DNA from: Candidatus Melainabacteria bacterium | GTDB lineage: Bacteria > Actinomycetota > Actinomycetes > Mycobacteriales > Pseudonocardiaceae | DNA: 6,858 bases | Assembly: GCA_903970565.1 (NCBI GenBank) | Contig: CAJCJE010000535.1 | Coordinates: forward strand, 1-6,858 | Direction: 5' to 3' | In this document: positions 1 through 6,704 of the stretch, piece after piece | How positions within the stretch are numbered: position 1 is the first letter of the stretch | How the letters are laid out: the number at the start of each line of letters is the position of its first letter | Notes under the pieces: model-generated | What the model was told of the DNA's origin: nothing | The model's database searches: none | The model's input: the letters and a program-made list of their open reading frames with translations, nothing else | Program-made: the position numbers and the translations under genes

Positions 1-315
1 CGCGGCGGCGAGCAGCGGCGCGCTCGGAGCGGCGATCGTGCCCGTTGCCGAGCGCACCTCGGTCGCGACCACGACGTCCCCGGTCACCGGCCCCTCGGTC
101 AGCGCGCCGGCGAATCCCGCCACGGCCAGCGCGCCGGGCTGCCGGGCCCGCAGGTGCGGCACGGCCAGCGTGGCCTTCTCCGGGCCCATTCCGGTACGCA
201 GCACCGTGTCGCGGGGCAGGCCACGGCGCAGGGCACGGGCCTCCAACCGCAGCGGGGCGGCCACCACGAGTCGGCCCGGCACCATTCGGCCCGGCGCCAT
301 TCGGTTACGCGCCAT
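1..315 (-). CDS. hpnG: HpnG-type hopanoid-associated nucleoside phosphorylase, N-terminal 105 codons (cut by window edge)
   Basis: The minus strand stays open from an ATG at 315 to the window edge, giving 105 residues with no stop. After a short leader the protein reads LVVAAPLRLEARALRRG, then VLRTGMGPEKA near residue 43, VAGFAGALTEG near 68 and GDVVVATEVR near 81. This is the N-terminal pattern I associate with HpnG, a member of the purine-nucleoside phosphorylase/MTAN superfamily. HpnG is known to remove adenine from adenosylhopane on the way to ribosylhopane and bacteriohopanetetrol. The start overlaps the end of shc by 11 bp, so it is the next gene of the operon. The start is ambiguous: ATG codons at 315, 300 and 285 each begin one of three near-identical 15-bp units. 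Only ATG 315 has a purine run (GGGA) at a usable distance upstream. The family call rests on motif recognition and position next to shc; the catalytic C-terminal half is outside the window. Confidence 0.8.
   Translation of the reverse strand, partial: MARNRMAPGRMVPGRLVVAAPLRLEARALRRGLPRDTVLRTGMGPEKATLAVPHLRARQPGALAVAGFAGALTEGPVTGDVVVATEVRSATGTIAAPSAPLLAAA
271..315 (-). repeat. Three imperfect 15-bp tandem units at the hpnG start, each beginning with ATG
   Basis: On the minus strand, positions 315-301, 300-286 and 285-271 encode M-A-R-N-R, M-A-P-G-R and M-V-P-G-R in the hpnG frame. Units 2 and 3 differ by one base; unit 1 differs at three bases in its third and fourth codons. The array triples the start codon of hpnG without changing frame. 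It overlaps the last 11 bp of shc. I infer a small tandem duplication; no function is shown. Confidence 0.75.
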
Positions 316-2284
316 GAGGTCCGGTCCCATCGATGGAGTCGACGTTCACCGCGGCGGCCGAGTCGAGGAAGCGGCCGAGCGCCGAGAGCGGGAACACTAT
401 CCGGTACAGGTGGTAGTTGAGGTAGAAGTCGCCGGGGAAGCCGGTACCGGTGAAGTACGGCTCATCCCAGGCGCCGTCGGCCCGCTGGGTACTCGCCAGG
501 TAGTCGATGCCCCGGCGGACCGAAACCCCCTGCTCGCCGGCCGCGAGCAGCGCGAGCAGCGCCCACGCGGTCTGCGAGGCGGTCGAGTTGCCCCGCCCGG
601 CCCAGTCGGAGTCCACATAGGACCGCAGGTCCTCGCCCCAGCCACCGTCGGTGTTCTGGTGGCGTTGCAGCCAGCTCACCGCGCGCCGGATGCTCTGGTC
701 GGTCACCGAGATGCCGGCCCGCACCAGCGCCGGCACCACCGCGCCGGTGCCGTAGACGTAGTTGGCGCCCCAGCGGCCGAACCAGGAACCGTCGTCCTCC
801 TGGCTGCGCAGCAGCCAGCGGACCCCGCGCTGGGTGACCTCGGCGTCGGACATGCCTTCCGCGGCGAGCATCTCCACCACGTGCGCGGTGACATCGGCCG
901 AGGGCGGATCGATCACCGCGCCGAAGTCGCAGAAGGGCAGCTTCATGGTCAGTACCTGGGTGTTGTCCGCGTCGAACGCGCCCCAGCCGCCGTCCTTGGA
1001 CTGCATCCCGATCAGCCAGTCCACGCCGCGTTCGATCGCCGACTTCGCCGCGACCGAGTCGGAGTTGCCGGCCCGCCGCAGCGCGAGGACGACTTCGGCG
1101 GTGTCGTCGGTGTCCGGATAGAGATCGTTGGCGAACTCGAACGCCCAGCCGCCGGGAGTCAGGCCGGGCCGGCGAGCCGTCCAGTCCCCAGGAACCCGGA
1201 TCTCCTCGCCGATCATCCAGTCCGATGCCTGCACGATGGCCGGATGGTCCGGGGCGACCCCGGCGTCCAGCAGGCCGGTCAGCGCGAGGCAGGTGTCCCA
1301 GACCGGGGACTGGCAGGCCTCCATCCAGCGGACGGTGCCCTCCGGCCGGTCCTCCCACACGGTGAAACCGTCCAGGCCGGCAATCGCCTTGGCCAGCACC
1401 GGATGGTCCAGCGCGAAGCCCATCAGGTGCAGCGCCATGATCGAGTACACCCAGGGCGGCTGGATACCGCCCCAGCAGCCGTCGGCCTCCTGGCGGGCCA
1501 CGATCCACTCGACGGCCTGGCGCAGCGCCAACGAGCGCAGCGGTTTCACCGGCAGCTTCTCGTAGCCGTGCAGCACCCGGTCCAACTGCTGGAAGGCATT
1601 GCCGATGGACAGCAGCGGCCTGCGCTTGCGGCGCCCCTTCACGACGTGCAGTTCGGCCAGGTCGAACCCGAGCGAGCGAACCGGCCGCAGCGCGCAGACG
1701 ATGGTCAGGGGCACCACGGTCTGCCGGGCCCAGCAACCCCAGTCGTAGACGTTGAGCGGGAACCAGGACGGCAGGAAGATCATCTCCGGCGGCATCACCG
1801 GCAGGTCGTCCCAGGACCACTCGCCGAACAGCGCCAGCCAGATCCGGGTGAAGACCCGGCTCTGCTCGATCCCGCCGTGCTCGACGATGTAGTCGCGGGC
1901 GGCGGCCATGTGCGGCGCGGCGGGCTCGTCGCCGGCCAGCCGCAGCGCCACGTAGGCCTCGATGGTGGTGGACAGGTCGGCGGGGCCCTCGTGGAAGTTC
2001 GCCCAGGTGCCGTCGGCGCGCTGCTCGCCGCGAATCCAGCGGGCGGCCGGCACGGTGATCTCGTCGGTGAGCAGGCCGAGGAACTGCCGCAGCATCAGGT
2101 CTTCGGCGTCCATCGTGACGTTGGTCTGTAGGTTGCCCTTCCACCAACCGCCTTCGTCCTGAATGGACAGCAGGTACTCGGTGGCCAGATCGGTGGTGCG
2201 CTGGGCGCGGGCCAACAGGGTGTCGGCGAACGGCGGCGAACCGTGCGGGACGGCGGGTCGGGGGTCGGCTTCGACTGCGGTCAT
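305..2284 (-). CDS. shc: Squalene-hopene cyclase
   Basis: The 659-residue protein has the normal length for bacterial squalene-hopene cyclases, which cyclise squalene to hopene and hopanol at the membrane surface. The catalytic motif DTDDTA is at 391-396; D393 is the expected general acid. Against the Alicyclobacillus enzyme as I remember it, D464 and H468 match the D447/H451 pair that supports the acid. F382 matches F365, W329 matches W312, W505 and Y511 match W489 and Y495, and F616, F620 and Y624 match F601, F605 and Y609. At least seven QW-type repeats (pattern xxWLxxxQxxDGxW) are visible, ending near 48, 94, 271, 434, 501, 549 and 606. One active-site difference is F437, where Alicyclobacillus has Y420. 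The start ATG overlaps the upstream prenyl synthase stop as ATGA and follows a perfect AGGAGG 5 nt upstream. The C-terminus runs past the QW core by about 20 residues. Nothing suggests a broken gene. Confidence 0.97.
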   Translation of the reverse strand: MTAVEADPRPAVPHGSPPFADTLLARAQRTTDLATEYLLSIQDEGGWWKGNLQTNVTMDAEDLMLRQFLGLLTDEITVPAARWIRGEQRADGTWANFHEGPADLSTTIEAYVALRLAGDEPAAPHMAAARDYIVEHGGIEQSRVFTRIWLALFGEWSWDDLPVMPPEMIFLPSWFPLNVYDWGCWARQTVVPLTIVCALRPVRSLGFDLAELHVVKGRRKRRPLLSIGNAFQQLDRVLHGYEKLPVKPLRSLALRQAVEWIVARQEADGCWGGIQPPWVYSIMALHLMGFALDHPVLAKAIAGLDGFTVWEDRPEGTVRWMEACQSPVWDTCLALTGLLDAGVAPDHPAIVQASDWMIGEEIRVPGDWTARRPGLTPGGWAFEFANDLYPDTDDTAEVVLALRRAGNSDSVAAKSAIERGVDWLIGMQSKDGGWGAFDADNTQVLTMKLPFCDFGAVIDPPSADVTAHVVEMLAAEGMSDAEVTQRGVRWLLRSQEDDGSWFGRWGANYVYGTGAVVPALVRAGISVTDQSIRRAVSWLQRHQNTDGGWGEDLRSYVDSDWAGRGNSTASQTAWALLALLAAGEQGVSVRRGIDYLASTQRADGAWDEPYFTGTGFPGDFYLNYHLYRIVFPLSALGRFLDSAAAVNVDSIDGTGPHGA

Positions 2285-3306
2285 CGGTCCCTCCTGGTAA
2301 CGAACAGCGCGGTCGCCCGCAACGCCTCGATGACGCCGGTCGGTGCACAGGTCAGTCCGTCCAGGCAGTTCTGTGCCTTGCGGACGTGCGTGTCGGCCTC
2401 GTCGGAGGCCCAGCGCAACCCGCCGGCCTCCTCGACGAGTTCGGCCATCCTGGCCAACGTCTGCTCGTCGTCCACCGCGTCCGGCCGGAAGTACAGCTCA
2501 CGCAACCGGCGCGCGGCCGGCGTCGCCGAGTTCAGCGCGGCGACCACCGGCAGCGACTTCTTCCGGCAGCGCAGGTCGGCCAGTCGCGCCTTGCCGGTCA
2601 CCGAGGGCGAACCACAGATGCCGAGCAGATCGTCGACGAGTTGGAAGGCCAGGCCGAGGTGGTCGCCGAACTCGGCGAGCAGCCGCACGGTCTGTTCGGG
2701 CGCACCGACGGCCAGCGCGCCGATCGAGGCCGCGCACCGCATCAGCGCGCCGGTCTTGCCGGCCGCCATCGCGACGCACTCGTCAACCGTGACGTCCTGC
2801 CGCCGTTCGAACTCCATATCGGAGCTCTGCCCGGTGATCAGGTCCTGCACGGCCGCGTTCAGACAGCCGACCACCTCACCGGACACCGTGATCTCGCTGC
2901 CCCGCCGCGCGGTCTCCACCGCAAGGGTCAGCAGCGCGTCGCCGGCCAGGATCGCCGCCGGTATGCCGAAGACCTTCCACGCGGTCCGCCGATGTCGGCG
3001 CTCGGCGTCGCCGTCCATCACGTCGTCGTGCAGCAGCGAGAAGTTGTGCACCAGCTCGACGGCGACCGCGGCCGGCACGGCCGGCGTCGCGTCGACGCCG
3101 GCCGCCCGCGCGGACAACAGGGTCAGCGCCGGCCGCAGGGCCTTGCCGCTGTTGCCGGGGGTGTCGTTGCCGTGCTCGTCGGCCCAGCCGAAGTGGTAGC
3201 GCGCGATGGTGCGCATCGCGGGCGTCAGCTCGTCGACGGTGCGGCGCAGCGCCGGTTCGATCACGTCACGCGCCGCGTTGACCTCCGCCGGCACAATGGC
3301 GGTCAT
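2281..3306 (-). CDS. Class I trans-polyprenyl diphosphate synthase, probably supplying FPP for squalene
   Basis: The 341-residue protein is a trans-isoprenyl diphosphate synthase, adding isopentenyl diphosphate to an allylic primer in the cytosol. It has the substrate-binding GKALRP at 54-59, the first aspartate-rich motif DDVMD at 94-98 after ELVHNFSLLH, GKTGALM at 183-189, and FQLVDDLLG at 221-229 as the second motif. The second motif is DDxxG instead of the textbook DDxxD; KK at 249-250 and SLPVV follow as usual. The residue five before the first motif is aromatic (F89) and the motif has no insertion, a pattern also seen in short-chain GGPP-type enzymes, so the product (C15 or C20) cannot be read with certainty. 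Position between hpnE and shc argues for FPP delivered to HpnD. The start ATG overlaps the hpnE stop (ATGA), with GGGAAG 6 nt upstream. The equivalent Streptomyces gene sits in the same place. Confidence 0.93.
   Translation of the reverse strand: MTAIVPAEVNAARDVIEPALRRTVDELTPAMRTIARYHFGWADEHGNDTPGNSGKALRPALTLLSARAAGVDATPAVPAAVAVELVHNFSLLHDDVMDGDAERRHRRTAWKVFGIPAAILAGDALLTLAVETARRGSEITVSGEVVGCLNAAVQDLITGQSSDMEFERRQDVTVDECVAMAAGKTGALMRCAASIGALAVGAPEQTVRLLAEFGDHLGLAFQLVDDLLGICGSPSVTGKARLADLRCRKKSLPVVAALNSATPAARRLRELYFRPDAVDDEQTLARMAELVEEAGGLRWASDEADTHVRKAQNCLDGLTCAPTGVIEALRATALFVTRRDR
2290..2295 (-). promoter_or_regulatory. Ribosome binding site of shc (AGGAGG)
   Basis: The minus strand reads AGGAGG, then 5 nt, then the shc ATG at 2284. 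It is a full anti-Shine-Dalgarno match located inside the last codons of the prenyl synthase gene. It fixes the shc start and suggests strong translation of the cyclase in addition to coupling. Confidence 0.85.
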
Positions 3307-4667
3307 ACCGCACTTCCCAACACGGTTCGCGCCAACTGCGCATCAACGATCCGAGCAGCGTTGTTTCCGCTTCGCACCGCACCCTCCATCGTGTCGGGCC
3401 AGCCGGTGGCGGTCCACGCACCGGCGAGAACACATCCGGGTAGCAGGGTGTGCGCCGTCGGCCGCCACCGGCTGCTGCCCGGTGACTGGTGGAAGGTCGC
3501 CCTGCGTTCCCTGGTGACGAAGAACTTCTGACAGCGAGCCGGCTCGGCCTTCGGAAAGAGCCTGGCCAACTCGGGAAGAAAAACCTCCCGCAACCTCGCG
3601 ACCGGTTCGTCGATCCACTCCCCCGCCGCCGACAGTGACACGGCGAGATACTGACCGCTGGTGACCCCGGCGGTGTCCGTCCGGTCGAAGACCCACTGCA
3701 CGGGCGAGCCGACGACGGCGGTGAACGAGGAGTCGGTGACCCTGGTGTCGTACACGGCGTGCACGTTGACGATCGGCTTCGAGCCGAGCTTCGCCGGCGC
3801 CGAGGGATCGGCCAGTGCCCCGTCCGGCAGCACGCTCGCCGCCACGTCCGAGGGCACCGCGACGACCACCGCGTCCGCACTGATCGTCTCGCCGTCGACC
3901 TCGATCTCGAAACCCTCGCCGGACCGGCGAATCCGCCGCACCGCGCTGCGCAGCCGGACCTCCGCGCCCGCCCCGCGCAGGTACGCGCCGGCCGGGTCGC
4001 CGTGCAGCCGGCCGAGCGGCACTCCGGGCACGCCGATGTCGGCGGCGTCGGACCGGACCAGCAGCGCGGTGCGGAACACCATGACGCACAGGGCCAGCGA
4101 GGCATCGTCGACGTCGGTGTTCAGCGCGGCGACGGTGATCAGGTTCCACAGCGCGTCGATCGCCGGCCTGCGCTGTCCGTGCTGCGCCAGCCAGGACCCG
4201 AAGCTGCGGTCGTCAAGGCGCGGATCGGCCGGGTCCAGCGACCGCAGTCTGGCCACCGCGACCGACACCCGCGCCCGGTCCGCCCAGGACAGCAGCCCGT
4301 ACCGGGTGAGCGCGGCGCCCAGATGCAGCGGGGCCGGCAGACCGGTCCGGAACAGCTCGCCGGTGCGGCCGTCGGCATCCACCACCGGAACCCGGAACCG
4401 GTCCTGGATCGCGATCCTGTCGCCCACCCCGATCCGGTCCAGGAAAGCCCGGTATTCGGTGTAGCAGCGCAACAGCACGTGCTGGCCGTTGTCCACGGTC
4501 AACCCGTCCCGGTCGAAGGAGAACGTCGCGCCGCCCAGCCGGGCCCGCGCCTCCAACAACGTCACCCGCGCACCACGATCGACGAGTTCGCACGCGGCGG
4601 CGAGACCGGCGAGACCGCCGCCGACCACGACCACCCGCCGCTGCCCAGCGGGCCGGGCGCCGCTCAC
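3303..4667 (-). CDS. hpnE: HpnE, FAD-dependent hydroxysqualene reductase (squalene-associated desaturase family)
   Basis: The 454-residue protein belongs to the phytoene-desaturase-like flavoprotein family. HpnE is known to reduce hydroxysqualene, made by HpnC, to squalene. The N-terminus has the FAD-binding Rossmann motif VVVVGGGLAGLAAA at about 12-25, an acidic E39 ending the second strand (LLEAR), and LGGATFSF at 44-51. The family block DNGQHVLLRCYTEY is at 59-72. The C-terminal FAD-contact block, AGAWTATGWPDTMEGAVRSG, is at about 415-434. I chose the GTG at 4667 because it lies just before the Rossmann strand and overlaps the hpnD stop as GTGA, with a G-rich run 7 nt upstream. The frame is open much further upstream, to 5717, but that part is antisense-like frame noise across hpnD and not a fusion. 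Confidence 0.92.
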   Translation of the reverse strand: MSGARPAGQRRVVVVGGGLAGLAAACELVDRGARVTLLEARARLGGATFSFDRDGLTVDNGQHVLLRCYTEYRAFLDRIGVGDRIAIQDRFRVPVVDADGRTGELFRTGLPAPLHLGAALTRYGLLSWADRARVSVAVARLRSLDPADPRLDDRSFGSWLAQHGQRRPAIDALWNLITVAALNTDVDDASLALCVMVFRTALLVRSDAADIGVPGVPLGRLHGDPAGAYLRGAGAEVRLRSAVRRIRRSGEGFEIEVDGETISADAVVVAVPSDVAASVLPDGALADPSAPAKLGSKPIVNVHAVYDTRVTDSSFTAVVGSPVQWVFDRTDTAGVTSGQYLAVSLSAAGEWIDEPVARLREVFLPELARLFPKAEPARCQKFFVTRERRATFHQSPGSSRWRPTAHTLLPGCVLAGAWTATGWPDTMEGAVRSGNNAARIVDAQLARTVLGSAV

Positions 4668-5557
4668 GAGGTAGCCCCCGCGAGGCTCCGTCCAGCGACG
4701 ACGGCCTTCTCCCAGCCCGACAGCGACAACCGGCCTTCGAGCACCAGCCAGGGCCGGGCCATGATCCTGGCCAGCAGCCGATGGTAGATGCCGGCCATCG
4801 CACCACAACAGGCCCTGCTGCGCCGGTCGAGCATGGGCAGCAGGCGAAGCCCCTGCTGGTAGAGCTCCTCGGCCCGGGCCGCCTCGAACTCGATCAACGC
4901 GACCAGGTCGGTCTCGTCGTCGGTGAACCGGCCGTGCTCGTCGAGTTCGAAGGTGCAGCCGAACCGGTCGAGATCCTCCCGTGGCAGGTAGATCCGGCCG
5001 TTGCCGCGATCCTCCACGATGTCCCGGAGGATGTTGGTCAGCTGTAGGGCGACGCCGAGCGCGTCGGCGATCGGCCGCGCGGTCGGTAGATCGGTGGTGC
5101 CGAACACGGCGAGCGAGAGCCTGCCGATGGTGCTGGCCACGCAGTAGCAGTAGTGCCGCAGCTCCTCGAAGGTCTGGTAGTGGGTGCCCCGGACGTCCGC
5201 CTCGCAGCCGTCGATCAGATCGTCGAAGGCGGACAGTGGGAGGCCGGTGCCGCGCACGGCGTGGCCCAGCGCGATCAGCACGGGGTCCTCGCCCGGCTCG
5301 TCCAGCCGGTGCAGCGCGGTGCGCACCTGCGCGAGGCCGGCCAGCCGTGCCGGCGCGGGCGCCACGCTGTCGCCGATGTCGTCGACCCGGCGGGCGAAGG
5401 CGTAGACGGCCGACAGCGCGCGGCGCTTGTGCGGTGCCAACAGCCTGATGCCGTAGGAGAAGTTTCGGGCCTGCTCGGTGGTGATCGCCTCGCAGCAGGC
5501 GTACGCCGCGTCGATGGACAGTGGGGGCAACGCCCTGCTCGGCTGGTCCGCCGTCAT
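4664..5557 (-). CDS. hpnD: HpnD, presqualene diphosphate synthase
   Basis: The 297-residue protein is a squalene/phytoene synthase family member. HpnD condenses two FPP head-to-head into presqualene diphosphate. The first Asp-rich motif DDIGD is at 59-63, inside the block RALSAVYAFARRVDDIGD. The family signature YCYCVASTIGRLSLAVFG is at 136-153 and the second motif LTNILRDIVEDRGNGRIYLPREDLDRFG at 173-200, with D179 and D183 expected to bind Mg-diphosphate. I separate it from HpnC by the YCYxVAxTIG block and by its place second in the hpnC-D-E order. No C-terminal membrane anchor or NADPH domain of eukaryotic squalene synthase is present, as expected for this route. The start overlaps the hpnC stop as ATGA and has a strong ribosome site. 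Confidence 0.93.
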   Translation of the reverse strand: MTADQPSRALPPLSIDAAYACCEAITTEQARNFSYGIRLLAPHKRRALSAVYAFARRVDDIGDSVAPAPARLAGLAQVRTALHRLDEPGEDPVLIALGHAVRGTGLPLSAFDDLIDGCEADVRGTHYQTFEELRHYCYCVASTIGRLSLAVFGTTDLPTARPIADALGVALQLTNILRDIVEDRGNGRIYLPREDLDRFGCTFELDEHGRFTDDETDLVALIEFEAARAEELYQQGLRLLPMLDRRSRACCGAMAGIYHRLLARIMARPWLVLEGRLSLSGWEKAVVAGRSLAGATS

Positions 5558-6381
5558 CGAGTTCCTCCGGTGGCAAGCAGGGTGCCCCAGTGGCGCAGGG
5601 TGTTGAGCTTGCCGGGTTTGGGGGTGGCGGCCAGTACGTCGTAGCCGGCCGCCGCGATCGCCTCGGCCGTCGCGATACCGCCGGCCAGGTAGCCGCTGAT
5701 CGCGAGCTTCGCCGCACCGCGCAGGCCGCCGATCAGCGGAAGACCCTCATCCAGCAGTCGAAGGGCGCGCTGCGTCTGGAAGGCGAGCAGCGCTCGCACT
5801 CCCACGCCGGCCGGCGGTCCTTTCAGGTCGGAGGTCTCCACCCCGAAGCGGTCCAGGTCCTCCTGCGGCAGGTAGACCCGGCCCTTGTTCAGGTCCTCCA
5901 CCACGTCCTGGCAGTGTTCGAGGATCTGCAACGCGGTGCAGATCCGGTCCGAGAGCACCATCCGATCCGGATTCGCCTGACCGAAGACGTAGAGCACCAG
6001 ATGCCCGACCGGGTTCGCGGACAACTCGCAGTAGCCGACGAGGTCGGCGTAGCTGGCGTAGCTGTGCACGTACTGGTCCTGCCGGTTGGCCTCGATCAGC
6101 GCGTCGAAGGGGGCCCGAGGAATATGGCAGGCCTGGATCGTCCTGGCCAGATCGGCTAGCATCGCGTGTTCCGGCATTCGGCCGGCGTAGATCCGGTCGA
6201 TATCGCGGGAGACCTTGTCCAGCAAGGTGATCCGGTTGCCGATCGCCTCGTCGCCGATGTCGTCGACCAGCCTGGCGTAGACGTAGATCGCCAGCAGGTG
6301 TTGGCGAATCCCGGACGGCAGGAACCGTGCCGCGACAGAGAAGTTTTCCTCGCCGGCCTGGTCGAGGGGTGAAGAATGCAT
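5554..6381 (-). CDS. hpnC: HpnC, hydroxysqualene synthase
   Basis: The 275-residue protein is a squalene/phytoene synthase homologue. HpnC converts presqualene diphosphate to hydroxysqualene by water capture. It begins with GEENFSVAARFLP (10-22), the usual HpnC opening. DDIGD follows at 40-44, YCELSANPVGHLVLYVFG at 117-134 (SANPVG is typical of HpnC), and QILEHCQDVVEDLNKGRVYLPQEDLDRFG at 152-180, with D159 and D163 as likely metal ligands. The frame can be extended to GTG codons at 6498 or 6486; a GGAGG lies 5 nt before the latter. I prefer ATG 6381 because the extra 35-39 residues are unlike the family, contain a TTA and many rare codons, and have about half A/T third positions. The price is that ATG 6381 has no Shine-Dalgarno, so leaderless or atypical initiation is possible. 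It is the first gene of the operon. Confidence 0.9.
   Translation of the reverse strand: MHSSPLDQAGEENFSVAARFLPSGIRQHLLAIYVYARLVDDIGDEAIGNRITLLDKVSRDIDRIYAGRMPEHAMLADLARTIQACHIPRAPFDALIEANRQDQYVHSYASYADLVGYCELSANPVGHLVLYVFGQANPDRMVLSDRICTALQILEHCQDVVEDLNKGRVYLPQEDLDRFGVETSDLKGPPAGVGVRALLAFQTQRALRLLDEGLPLIGGLRGAAKLAISGYLAGGIATAEAIAAAGYDVLAATPKPGKLNTLRHWGTLLATGGTR
5563..5568 (-). promoter_or_regulatory. Ribosome binding site of hpnD (GGAGGA)
   Basis: The minus strand reads GGAGGA, then 5 nt, then the hpnD ATG at 5557. It lies within the last codons of hpnC and fixes the hpnD start. Confidence 0.8.
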
Positions 6382-6388
6382 GGTACGA

Positions 6389-6406
6389 TGAGATAAATTC
6401 GTCTCA
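6389..6406. promoter_or_regulatory. Inverted repeat TGAGA-N8-TCTCA just upstream of the hpnC start, possible operator
   Basis: The arms TGAGA (6389-6393) and TCTCA (6402-6406) are exact reverse complements around an A/T-rich 8-bp centre. The near arm is 7 bp from the hpnC ATG, where a ribosome site would be expected but is absent. A regulator bound here would block transcription or initiation of the operon. Five-base arms can occur by chance, so this is a candidate only. Confidence 0.35.
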
Positions 6407-6595
6407 CTATGCTTGGAGGCAGGCCAACAGCGGTGCACAACGGCAACTGACCAGTTTCGACATGCCCTCAACAGTGCCGACACCACAAGAACCTCCACGT
6501 CCGCTCACGTAGCGTCCATACTGCGGTGCTCCGCCGAGTCTCGCAGCGCGAACAGCCGCGTCAATCGGCTGAGCAAAGGTGGACGGAATGTCGGT

Positions 6596-6605
6596 ATGTG
6601 CACAT
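6596..6605. promoter_or_regulatory. Perfect 10-bp palindrome ATGTGCACAT
   Basis: The 10-bp sequence equals its own reverse complement and stops matching outside. It lies in the non-coding stretch upstream of hpnC, about 20 bp from the next palindrome. A perfect 10-mer is expected about once in every 1 kb by chance, so alone it is weak evidence of a binding site. Confidence 0.2.
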
Positions 6606-6623
6606 GCGAGAACCACAAGCCTC

Positions 6624-6638
6624 GCCGTGTGACACGGC
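6624..6638. promoter_or_regulatory. Perfect inverted repeat GCCGTGT-G-ACACGGC, possible operator
   Basis: Two exact 7-bp arms flank a single G. The one-base spacer cannot form a hairpin loop, so this is not a terminator and resembles a dimeric repressor site. It is the least likely of the repeats here to arise by chance (a few percent for a region this long at that fixed spacing). The regulator cannot be identified from the site. Confidence 0.4.
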
Positions 6639-6676
6639 CTTGTCCTCTCCGCCCTGATCACCTGCCGTTGTAGCAG

Positions 6677-6704
6677 TTGGACTGCTGCGTAATACAGGTA
6701 ATAT
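6677..6704 (+). promoter_or_regulatory. Possible rightward promoter, TTGGAC-N16-TAATAT
   Basis: TTGGAC at 6677-6682 and TAATAT at 6699-6704 are 16 bp apart. The -10 is a fair housekeeping-type match; the -35 shares only TTG. Transcription from about 6711 would give a leader of about 50 nt before the GTG at 6763, which fits the candidate divergent gene. Strength and use are unproven. Confidence 0.35.

Noticed and set aside
38..2131. 697-codon plus-strand open frame opposite shc
   Set aside because: It mirrors the shc gene, is dominated by Arg, Gly, Pro, Ala, Val and His-rich low-complexity sequence and has no family motif. Shc on the other strand is complete with its catalytic motifs. High-GC genes routinely leave such long antisense frames.
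2386..4787. Long plus-strand frames opposite the prenyl synthase and hpnE (381 and 342 codons)
   Set aside because: They are likewise mirror frames of well-supported genes and show no recognisable domains.
3303..5717. 804-codon minus-strand frame suggesting an HpnD-region/HpnE fusion
   Set aside because: The part before 4667 is an out-of-frame reading of hpnD, rich in Arg and Pro. The flavoprotein homology begins just after the GTG at 4667, which overlaps the hpnD stop.
6407..6463. 18-codon cysteine-containing small frame (minus strand) ending 25 bp before hpnC, possible leader peptide
   Set aside because: The only ribosome-site-like bases (GAGG) are 2 nt from its ATG, too close, and no attenuator-like hairpin follows before hpnC.
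6382..6498. N-terminal extension of hpnC from GTG 6498 or 6486
   Set aside because: GGAGG before 6486 is attractive, but the added residues do not look like the family, use rare codons including TTA, and cover the inverted repeat. It is kept as an alternative in the hpnC entry.
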